Part shown: one piece after another, positions 54,820 through 61,998 of the stretch
Numbering within the stretch: the first letter of the stretch is position 1
Layout: every line of letters starts with the position of its first letter
Source: Pedobacter alluvionis
GTDB taxonomy: Bacteria > Bacteroidota > Bacteroidia > Sphingobacteriales > Sphingobacteriaceae
Direction of reading: 5' to 3'
Length of the DNA: 64,000 nt
Assembly (NCBI RefSeq): GCF_003664035.1
Contig: NZ_RCCK01000012.1
Span: 62,001-126,000, forward strand
Notes under the pieces: generated by a model
Database searches by the model: none
The model's input: only the letters and a program-made list of their open reading frames with translations
Told to the model about the DNA's origin: nothing
Program-made: the position numbers and the translations under genes

Positions 54820-55299
54820 ATGAAATTCAGAAACCTACTTTTAATCTTATTATTAGCCATTACTTTCCAGGTTAAAGCACAGCAGCCAACTTTGTTGCCA
54901 CAATTTACTTTTTACCGCCTGGATGGAAAAGCTTTTTCTAATACCAATATTAAACAAGGCAAAAAGAACCTTTTTATATTATTCGATTGTACCTGCGAGC
55001 ATTGTCAGCGTGAAAGCAAAATATTGAATACCAATTATGCTAAGTTTAAGAATGTAAATATTTATATGATTACCATGGATGAAGGTTATATCATTCCACA
55101 GTTTTTCGATTCTTATGCCAAAGGTTTAAATGCAAAACCAAACGTGTTGGTACTACAGGATAAAAAACGAATATTTATTCCAACATTTTTACCAAAAAAG
55201 TACCCATCCATGTACTTATATTCACCTGCAGGTAAATTATTAATGTATCAATCAGGCGATGGCGGCATCAACAAGCTGATGACAGTGGTGAATAAATAA
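54820..55299 (+). CDS. Exported thioredoxin-fold protein
   Basis: This 159-aa protein has a signal peptide (ending KAQ, residue 20) and a thioredoxin/AhpC-TSA-like domain. The possible redox pair is CEHC in FDCTCEHCQRES near residue 66-76. Later segments are MITMDEGYIIPQFF and PSMYLYSPAGKLL, the latter corresponding to the cis-Pro region. It is likely a periplasmic thiol-disulphide protein. An earlier ATG (54763) would precede the signal with non-conserved residues. Its partner is unknown. Confidence 0.72.
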   Translation: MKFRNLLLILLLAITFQVKAQQPTLLPQFTFYRLDGKAFSNTNIKQGKKNLFILFDCTCEHCQRESKILNTNYAKFKNVNIYMITMDEGYIIPQFFDSYAKGLNAKPNVLVLQDKKRIFIPTFLPKKYPSMYLYSPAGKLLMYQSGDGGINKLMTVVNK

Positions 55300-55312
55300 T
55301 AACTATTTTTTT

Positions 55313-55378
55313 ACCACAGATATGCACAGATAAACACAGATTCTCATATATCTGTGTTCATCCTTTTTATCTGTGGTT
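55313..55378. terminator. Bidirectional terminator between converging genes
   Basis: ACCACAGATA (55313-55322) pairs with TATCTGTGGT (55369-55378), and AACACAGAT (55333-55341) with ATCTGTGTT (55350-55358), giving a long hairpin. A T-run precedes the left arm on the plus strand, so on the minus strand it provides a tail for the mntH gene; AC-type intergenic repeats of this kind are common in the phylum. Confidence 0.65.
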
Positions 55379-55428
55379 AATCATAATTTAGCTCTGGGTA
55401 TGGCGTAAGTTAGGGAGGTAGCTAAGAC

Positions 55429-57294
55429 TTACCTGATAATCAGTACGGGAATATTCACCTTATGCCTCACAGAATCTACCGTAGTGCCGAAAATAAGGTC
55501 TTTTAAACCTTTATGTCCGTGTGCACCCATTACCAAAAGCTCCATTTCGTTCCGGTTACTAATATCGGCTATGGCTTTACCGGTGTTTCCAAAACCAATA
55601 AAGGGTGTAGAATCATATCCAAGATCTTCGAGATTAGCTCTGTATCTCTCCAGGTTCGCAGCATCGCTCTGCGTTTCATGGTCCATTACTTCCTTGCCAA
55701 GATAACGGGCAGCAGCAGTTTCTACAACATGGATCAGGTAATAGTGTGCATCTTTGCCACCTTGAATTAAAGCATGCCTGATCGTGTTTCTGTCGTTTTT
55801 AGAAAAGTCTACTGCAATACCAATTTTTGTATAAGTGATCTTCTCGATTTTGCCGATATCTAAAGCATCTCCATGAGGTACAATTTGTCTGGATGCATCT
55901 TTTTTCTTTTCCAATAGCGGATGGAAGAAAACATAGAGCAGGAGGAGTACGATTAGGATTAATGCCGGTATTACAATCACATAAATCCACCAATTATTGG
56001 CTTCTTTTGCCCAGCCGCTTATTTCTTCAACAACCAGTTTTACATTGAGCGCAATAATGGCGAGAGCGCTTGCCCAGGCCAAAATTTTTACCCAAGGTTT
56101 GATTGCGAAATCTTTCATCAGTTTTTTGTCTGATGTAAAATGGATTAAAGGGATAATGGCAAAACCCAACTGCAAACTTAAAACCACCTGACTTAATACC
56201 AATAAGCCCCCAAGAGCATCATCGCCATAATGCAGAATGGTGAAAAATGCAGGAATAATTGCCAGAAGGCGTGTAATCAAACGTCGTAGCCAGGGTTGGA
56301 TCCTTAAATTGATGTGCCCCTCCATAATAATCTGTCCGGCTAAAGTTCCGGTAACGGTAGAGCTTTGTCCGGCTGCAATTAGCGCAATGGCAAATAGAGT
56401 TGGCGCTACATTGCCAAAAATATTCGAAAGGAGTTTATGCGCATCCTGAATTTCGGCTACTTCGTGTAAGCCATTTTTATAGAAAGCAGCAGCAGCAAGA
56501 ATCAATATGGCCGCATTAACAAAAAAGGCCAGGTTTAGTGCTACCGTGGTATCAATGAGGTTAAACTTTAAAGCTTCTTTAATCCCTTTGTTGCTCCGTT
56601 CTATTTTTCTGGTCTGTACCAAAGAAGAATGAAGGTAAAGGTTGTGTGGCATTACCGTTGCGCCAATAATCCCGATGGCAATATAAAGTGCATCACCATT
56701 GAGTATGGAGGGTTCAAAACCTTTGGCTACTTCCTTAAGTGATGGCTCTACAATAAACATTTCAACCAAAAAGGAAATCCCGACAATAAAGACCATCGAA
56801 ACAATAAAACCTTCCATGGCCCTCATGCCTTTATTAAGTAAGAAAAGCAATAAAATGGTATCGAAAATGGTAATTGAAATGCCCCAGATTAATGGCAGGC
56901 CAAAAAGTAACTGTAAACCAATGGCCATCCCGATAATTTCTGCCAGATCGCATGCAATAATAGCGGTTTGTGCCAATCCAAATAGTGGAATATTGGCCCA
57001 GCGTGGGTAAGCCTGTTTTGAAGCCTGGGCTAAATCCAATCCCCTTACAATACCCAGGCGGGCACTCAGCGATTGCAAAAGCAATGCAATGAGGTTAGAC
57101 ATCAGTAAAACCCAAATTAACTGGTAACCAAATTTACTGCCACCCGCTAAATCTGTTGCCCAGTTACCTGGATCCATATAGCCAACACTTATTAAATAAG
57201 CCGGACCTATGAAGGCCAGAATTCTTCTCCAGCCTTTTCTTTTATCTGTATTTACGCTTTGATGTACTTCACTTAGTGACTCAGTTTTTGCCAT
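55429..57294 (-). CDS. mntH: Nramp-type manganese/divalent metal transporter with C-terminal Usp domain
   Basis: This 621-aa protein fuses a transporter to a regulator-like domain. Residues 1-470 are an Nramp transporter with about 11 helices: GYMDPGNWATDLAGG near 38-52 (metal-binding Asp-Pro-Gly) and MPHNLYLHSSLVQ near 215-227. Residues about 480-621 form a universal-stress-protein (UspA) domain: AVDFSKNDRNTIRHAL and the ATP-binding-type loop GAHGHKGLKDLIFGTTVDSVRHKV. It probably imports Mn2+ or Fe2+ with proton symport. The start overlaps the stop side of mntR by 14 bases, and the regulator next door is metal-dependent, so it is likely metal-repressed. Confidence 0.9.
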   Translation of the reverse strand: MAKTESLSEVHQSVNTDKRKGWRRILAFIGPAYLISVGYMDPGNWATDLAGGSKFGYQLIWVLLMSNLIALLLQSLSARLGIVRGLDLAQASKQAYPRWANIPLFGLAQTAIIACDLAEIIGMAIGLQLLFGLPLIWGISITIFDTILLLFLLNKGMRAMEGFIVSMVFIVGISFLVEMFIVEPSLKEVAKGFEPSILNGDALYIAIGIIGATVMPHNLYLHSSLVQTRKIERSNKGIKEALKFNLIDTTVALNLAFFVNAAILILAAAAFYKNGLHEVAEIQDAHKLLSNIFGNVAPTLFAIALIAAGQSSTVTGTLAGQIIMEGHINLRIQPWLRRLITRLLAIIPAFFTILHYGDDALGGLLVLSQVVLSLQLGFAIIPLIHFTSDKKLMKDFAIKPWVKILAWASALAIIALNVKLVVEEISGWAKEANNWWIYVIVIPALILIVLLLLYVFFHPLLEKKKDASRQIVPHGDALDIGKIEKITYTKIGIAVDFSKNDRNTIRHALIQGGKDAHYYLIHVVETAAARYLGKEVMDHETQSDAANLERYRANLEDLGYDSTPFIGFGNTGKAIADISNRNEMELLVMGAHGHKGLKDLIFGTTVDSVRHKVNIPVLIIR

Positions 57295-57943
57295 TACTGC
57301 TGATTAAAATATGTTTTGCAACTTCTCTACTAATATTAACTTGTTTATCGGATAACCGGATCTCAACTGAACCATCGAAATCGGTAACATCACTAACCTG
57401 GATTTGTTTGCCCAGAGTAAGCCCTAATTTTTCTAAATGTTTTAAAAAAGGAGAACTGTGCTGACTCACTCCGGTAATGGTACCCGAATCTCCTACTTTT
57501 AATTCGATCAGTTTAATAAACTGGGTTTTAGCAAATCTCCCGTTTTTATCCGGGATCGGGTCGCCATGAGGGTCTGCTTTCGGAAAACCTAAAAATTCAT
57601 CTAATCTTTCAATTAGCTCAATCGATTTAATATGTTCTAACTCTTCGGCCACATCATGTACCTCGTCCCACTTAAAGTTTAATTTGTCTACTAAAAAAAC
57701 TTCCCATAATCTATGCTTACGTACAATATCTATCGCTGTATTTTTTCCTGTTTCGGTTAAGGTAACCCCTTGGTATTTAATGTAATCAATCAGGCCCTTA
57801 TCGGCTAATTTCTTAATCATATCAGTAACCGATGCTGGTTTAGTTTGCATTTGCTCTGCAATAGCATTGGTTTGAACGTTTATTGTTTTCTCCGCCAGAT
57901 GATAAATAGTCTTTAGATAGTTCTCTTCGGTATAACTCTGCAT
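57281..57943 (-). CDS. mntR: DtxR/MntR-family metal-dependent transcriptional regulator
   Basis: This 220-aa repressor has an N-terminal winged HTH (TNAIAEQMQTKPASVTDMIKKLADKGLI, about 24-50), a dimerisation/metal domain (HRLWEVFLVDKLNF, EVHDVAEELEHI near 95-110), and a C-terminal SH3-like FeoA domain (about 145-220). It overlaps the first 14 bases of mntH, in the same operon, so it should repress the transporter when Mn or Fe is bound. No operator was identified in the leader. Confidence 0.88.
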   Translation of the reverse strand: MQSYTEENYLKTIYHLAEKTINVQTNAIAEQMQTKPASVTDMIKKLADKGLIDYIKYQGVTLTETGKNTAIDIVRKHRLWEVFLVDKLNFKWDEVHDVAEELEHIKSIELIERLDEFLGFPKADPHGDPIPDKNGRFAKTQFIKLIELKVGDSGTITGVSQHSSPFLKHLEKLGLTLGKQIQVSDVTDFDGSVEIRLSDKQVNISREVAKHILISSNGKN

Positions 57944-58070
57944 TTATGTTTATCTAATTTTATTTTTAGGTAAATCTAAAAATTATTATTTAAAATATAT
58001 ATGATAAATTATGTTAAAATTTAGAATTTAATTTGGTTATGTTTGTATTCTGAAATACCTTTAACACCGT

Positions 58071-58541
58071 ATGGCATCTGAATTAGATAAAATAGACTTT
58101 AAAATTTTAAGAATTCTTCAAGAGAACGGAAGAATTACCAATTTACTTTTATCACAAGAAATTGGTTTATCACCTGCACCAACTTTAGAGCGTGTACGTA
58201 AGCTCGAAATGGCAGGATATATTAAAAGCTATCATGCCCTGGTAGATGAAGAAAAACTGGGTTTAGGTATTAAAACCTTTATTCAGATTCAACTTGATTT
58301 TCATAAAAATAACACCATCCAAATCTTTTTGGATGAAGTAAATCAAATTAAAGAAATTACCGAATGTCACCACGTTACAGGTCAGGCCGATTTCTTGTTA
58401 AAGGTTTATGTGAAAGACATTAAAGCGTATGAACGTTTAATTATGGATAAAATCAGTAAGATTTCTGTAGTGAAAACATTCCAGACGATGATGATCATGT
58501 CGACTACAAAGAAAGAACCTATTGTACCATTGGAGTATTAA
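58071..58541 (+). CDS. Lrp/AsnC-family transcriptional regulator
   Basis: This 156-aa protein has an N-terminal HTH (LDKIDFKILRILQENGRITN, LSQEIGLSPAPTLERVRKLE) and a C-terminal AsnC ligand domain (IKEITECHHVTGQADFLLKV). Such proteins sense amino acids and act locally or globally. It is divergent from mntR across 127 bases. TACCTTTA near 58055 may be part of its promoter. Confidence 0.9.
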   Translation: MASELDKIDFKILRILQENGRITNLLLSQEIGLSPAPTLERVRKLEMAGYIKSYHALVDEEKLGLGIKTFIQIQLDFHKNNTIQIFLDEVNQIKEITECHHVTGQADFLLKVYVKDIKAYERLIMDKISKISVVKTFQTMMIMSTTKKEPIVPLEY

Positions 58542-58587
58542 TAGCAAAGCAATAATAGTTGCTAAAAGCTAATGTGTACTCAGATGA

Positions 58588-58620
58588 CTTAGGTGGTTCA
58601 TCTATTTTTTACCACCTAAG
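58588..58620 (+). terminator. Hairpin after the Lrp-type gene
   Basis: CTTAGGTGGT (58588-58597) pairs perfectly with ACCACCTAAG (58611-58620) across a 13-base loop with six T residues. It lies between converging genes, with further CCACCTAAG words after it. Confidence 0.6.
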
Positions 58621-58660
58621 CCACCTAAGAGCATCTAAGTTGGTCTTTCATAATTATATG

Positions 58661-59080
58661 TTAATTGTCAATGCTGTACATAAATTCGTTTACGAAACTC
58701 TTTTTTCCATTATGAACTATATTGGTTGAATTGAAGTTAATCAACAAGCCTTTAGGTATTTTAAGCAATTTCATATACGTTAAAATCTGCGCCTCATGAA
58801 TAGGCAATATACTTTCAACTGCTTTTAACTCTAATACTAAACATTTTTCAATAACCAAATCTACTTTAAGTGTTGTATCTAATAAAACATCTTTGTAAGA
58901 AAGTATAATTGGATGTTCAGCGGTAAAATTTATATCCTGCAATTGTAATTCCCACATTAAGCACTTTTGATACACGCTTTCAAGGAGGCCAGGACCGAGA
59001 ATTTTGTTTACTTCAATACAAGCACCTGTAACCTTGTATTCCAATTGGTCGAGAAAAGTTTTGTTCATCATAAAATCCAT
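58661..59080 (-). CDS. GxxExxY protein
   Basis: This 139-aa protein carries the GxxExxY signature: LGPGLLESVYQKCL near residue 29-42. It then has the PD-(D/E)xK-like segments KVDLVIEKCLVLELKAV (near 72-88) and LTYMKLLKIPKGLLINFNS (near 105-122), which fit its nuclease-like fold. Its role is unknown, although some GxxExxY proteins sit in mobile or defence regions. It stands alone here. Confidence 0.82.
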   Translation of the reverse strand: MDFMMNKTFLDQLEYKVTGACIEVNKILGPGLLESVYQKCLMWELQLQDINFTAEHPIILSYKDVLLDTTLKVDLVIEKCLVLELKAVESILPIHEAQILTYMKLLKIPKGLLINFNSTNIVHNGKKSFVNEFMYSIDN

Positions 59081-59130
59081 TAGTTAGTTAATAATGTTTT
59101 TGCGATGATTTAAGCAATTCGTTGATCGAA

Positions 59131-59778
59131 TTATAAAAGCAATTTATCAATAATTCCTGAAATTTCCTTAGCATTTTGATAAACCATGAAGTGGGTTCCA
59201 TTTTCGATCACGAAATCAGGTGTTGCTTTTCTTGAATAGAGGATTTTATCATTCGTGCCATGGATGTGAAAAATCCTTTCTGGTTTAATTTTATTCTCCC
59301 AGTTTAGGATGCTTCCGATAGCCCACTTCAAAAAATAGGGATCAGTATCTTTTATAATCTTGCTGAGTAATGCTTTTTCGCTGCCCGAGCGTGTGCCGAA
59401 ATAGTAATTCTGTGTGAGTTTGTTTGATGACTTTAAAAACTTTGCTGGAATAAGCTTCAATAAACCTAACTTCCCCAAAAACCGGTAAAGTGCAGGTAGA
59501 TGCATACTTAACATGGTACTGGAAATGATAAGGACAGTAGCGGGTTTTAAAAGCTTCGCTATTTCTACTGCAATCATCCCTCCAAAAGAAACGCCTACCA
59601 AAGCAAATGGCTGGCTTAAGTCTATAGCGCTACTTAATCTTTCAGCATAAGAAGCTAAGGATTCATTTTTATTCGGAGTAATCCAATCTATATGAATGAT
59701 ATTGATTTCTTTATTAAGTTTTAACTTAGAAAAAATCCTTTTATCGGCACCTAAACCACTAATAAAATAGGTATTCAT
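59131..59778 (-). CDS. Alpha/beta hydrolase
   Basis: This 215-aa protein has the nucleophile elbow GVSFGG (Ser near residue 65), an Asp in HGTNDKILYS near 175 and a catalytic His in NGTHFMVYQN near 195. There is no signal peptide. It directly follows ung (their codons overlap by one base). The substrate is unknown. Confidence 0.78.
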   Translation of the reverse strand: MNTYFISGLGADKRIFSKLKLNKEINIIHIDWITPNKNESLASYAERLSSAIDLSQPFALVGVSFGGMIAVEIAKLLKPATVLIISSTMLSMHLPALYRFLGKLGLLKLIPAKFLKSSNKLTQNYYFGTRSGSEKALLSKIIKDTDPYFLKWAIGSILNWENKIKPERIFHIHGTNDKILYSRKATPDFVIENGTHFMVYQNAKEISGIIDKLLL

Positions 59779-60458
59779 TAGGCTGGTAAGTTCCAGTCGA
59801 TTGGTTTTAAATTATTTTGAACCAGAAGCTGATTTGCTTTCGAAAAATGTTTCGATCCGAAGAAACCATTGTAGGCAGAAAATGGCGATGGATGAGCAGC
59901 TGTAAGTACATAATGTTTCTTTTGATCTATTAATGATGTTTTTTGCTGAGCGTATTTACCCCACAACAAAAAAACAATATGCTCGCGTTTTTGAGATAAA
60001 GCTTTAATTATTTCATCTGTAAAAATTTCCCATCCCCGGTTTTGGTGTGAACCAGCCTCCGAAGCACGGACTGTTAATGTTGCATTTAGCAATAATACAC
60101 CCTGCTCTGCCCAATGGGTTAAGTGGCCATGATTTGGTGTTTTAAAGCCTTCAATATCAGTTTCTAACTCTTTGTAAATATTTTTTAACGAGGGTGGAAC
60201 CGCTACACCGCGTTGTACGGAAAAAGAAAGGCCGTGTGCCTGGCCAACACCATGATAAGGATCCTGACCCAATATTACCACTTTAACCTGATCAAAAGGA
60301 GTGGTGTTTAATGCGTTGAAAATATCTGTGCCCTTTGGATAAACAGTTGCTCCTTTGTTTTTCTCTTCCTGTAAAAAAGACTTTAGGTTTTTCATGTAGT
60401 CTTTTTCAAATTCTCCCTCTAAAACGGCTAACCAACCTGGTTCTAATGCTGCAGACAT
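59778..60458 (-). CDS. ung: Uracil-DNA glycosylase
   Basis: This 226-aa family-1 enzyme removes uracil from DNA. The water-activating loop is GQDPYHG near 65-71, the uracil-binding region has [10 protein letters not shown] near 125, and the minor-groove loop is [21 protein letters not shown] near 190-210. All residues appear normal. It shares an overlap with the following hydrolase gene, so they are probably co-transcribed. Confidence 0.95.
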   Translation of the reverse strand: MSAALEPGWLAVLEGEFEKDYMKNLKSFLQEEKNKGATVYPKGTDIFNALNTTPFDQVKVVILGQDPYHGVGQAHGLSFSVQRGVAVPPSLKNIYKELETDIEGFKTPNHGHLTHWAEQGVLLLNATLTVRASEAGSHQNRGWEIFTDEIIKALSQKREHIVFLLWGKYAQQKTSLIDQKKHYVLTAAHPSPFSAYNGFFGSKHFSKANQLLVQNNLKPIDWNLPA

Positions 60459-60697
60459 AATATTGATGTAAGATGTATTAAATGTAAGATGTAAAATGGA
60501 TTTCGGGGTAATGTCTAGTAAATAAATTTTTAGTCGATGGTTCGATAGTTCATGGTTTATAAATCATAGTCAATGGTCAGGGTGGCTAAGTATAAGCCAA
60601 TAGGTTATCGACAATGAAAAACTTAGGCAATCAACCATTAAGTATCAAACTATGAACCATTAGACTATGAACCATGAACAAAAAACTCTCAAAAATT
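60459..60697. other. Spacer with short-word repeats
   Basis: No gene is seen here. Words such as ATGGTT, TTCATAG and ACTATGAACCAT recur on both strands (60535-60680), giving imperfect inverted repeats. Confidence 0.5.
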
Positions 60698-61216
60698 TTA
60701 AGACTTCTTCTTGTATATCGCCAATAAATCCCCCTCAAGGCTTGTTTTTGGACCTTCTGTAATCCTGCCCAGTTCATTGCCTTTTTTATCAAAAACTATA
60801 AATGTGGGTACCCTGGAAATATCCAGGCCGTCTAAAATGCCATTCTCAGCTTTTTTATTACCGTCAGCGGCTATAATTTCTATGTTTTTCTCTTTAAAGT
60901 GTAAGGCATCTAAAATTTTAAAAAAGTTAGGAACATTTGCTTTACTGTCGCCACACCAGGTACCTAAAACAATTTTGATCTTTTCATTTTTAACCAGTTT
61001 TTTCAATTCGATCATGGTTGCTGCATCTGGTATATATGCCGCATAAAGTGGATCGTACATTTCTTTAAACTCAGGAAAGGTGGTGATGCCTTCACGCGTA
61101 CAAGCATTGATTAAGATATCTTTATTGTGAACTTGATCGTGGATTTTTTTATTAACTTCCTGTGCAGAAACATTCATTGCGATTACAATTAGGGTTATAG
61201 ATAAGAGGATTTTCAT
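60698..61216 (-). CDS. Exported thioredoxin-family protein
   Basis: This 172-aa protein has a signal peptide (ending SAQ, residue 19) and a thioredoxin fold. The active-site region is GTWCGDSKANVPNF near 85-98, where the second Cys of CxxC is replaced by Ser (CGDS), so it is not a normal oxidoreductase. RVPTFIVFDKKGNELG supplies the cis-Pro. It may act as a chaperone-like or redox-binding protein. Confidence 0.75.
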   Translation of the reverse strand: MKILLSITLIVIAMNVSAQEVNKKIHDQVHNKDILINACTREGITTFPEFKEMYDPLYAAYIPDAATMIELKKLVKNEKIKIVLGTWCGDSKANVPNFFKILDALHFKEKNIEIIAADGNKKAENGILDGLDISRVPTFIVFDKKGNELGRITEGPKTSLEGDLLAIYKKKS

Positions 61217-61330
61217 ATTTACGGGACGGTTTTTGTGAGCTTTTAAATTTTTACTGAAATTATTGTTTTAAAATCTAATTTCTGCCATTTAAACACGATA
61301 TTTGCAAAAAAAAACAATTAGAATAAATTT

Positions 61331-61870
61331 ATGCCAAATATTATCAGATTAATTGCGGGGTTTGCTTTACTGGGTGGCGCAGTAGCTTTATTTATTTTCG
61401 GTTTCTGGCCTTGGGGTATTGTTTCCATTTTATTGGGGATAATTGTACTGGTAACCTATTTCTTTAATGAGAACATGCTTTTAGCACAATGGTTCCTCAG
61501 AAAAGATAACATGCCTAAAGCAAAAATGTTTTTAGATCGGATTACCAATTATGAAACGCAGTTGATTAAAGTTCAACATGGTTATTATAATTTATTGATC
61601 GGGTTAATCGAAAGCAGAACAGCACCGATGAAGTCAGAAAAATATTTCAAAGCTGCTTTGAGCCTGGGCATGCAAATGGATCATAACATTGCTTTGGCAA
61701 AATTAAGTTTAGCAGGTATTGCAATGGCTAAACGTAACAAACGTGAAGCAACCATGTATCTTGCTGAAGCGAAAAAAGCAGATAAAAATAAATTACTGGC
61801 CGATCAGATTAAACAAATGAAAGATCAGATGGGTATGATGGACAAGCAGCAGCAAGTTCGTTACAGATAG
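61331..61870 (+). CDS. Membrane protein with helical C-terminus, unknown function
   Basis: This 179-aa protein has two adjacent membrane helices (about 5-45) and then a helix-rich soluble part (about 60-179) that could form TPR-like repeats, for example AKLSLAGIAMAKRNKREATMYLAEAKKADK. I recognise no named family. A terminator follows closely. Confidence 0.6.
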   Translation: MPNIIRLIAGFALLGGAVALFIFGFWPWGIVSILLGIIVLVTYFFNENMLLAQWFLRKDNMPKAKMFLDRITNYETQLIKVQHGYYNLLIGLIESRTAPMKSEKYFKAALSLGMQMDHNIALAKLSLAGIAMAKRNKREATMYLAEAKKADKNKLLADQIKQMKDQMGMMDKQQQVRYR

Positions 61871-61891
61871 TATTGATCATATCTTATATAG

Positions 61892-61921
61892 AGCCATTTC
61901 AAAATTGAGATGGCTTTTTTG
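61892..61921 (+). terminator. Rho-independent terminator
   Basis: AGCCATTTC (61892-61900) pairs with GAGATGGCT (61907-61915), one G-U pair, with a 6-base loop and six T residues. It lies 22 bases after the stop of the preceding gene. Confidence 0.8.
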
Positions 61922-61998
61922 TTTCAGCTCAGTTTTGTTTATTGAAAATTGCAACATATAAATTACTATTTTTATGGATACCTAACTTTTAAATATTC

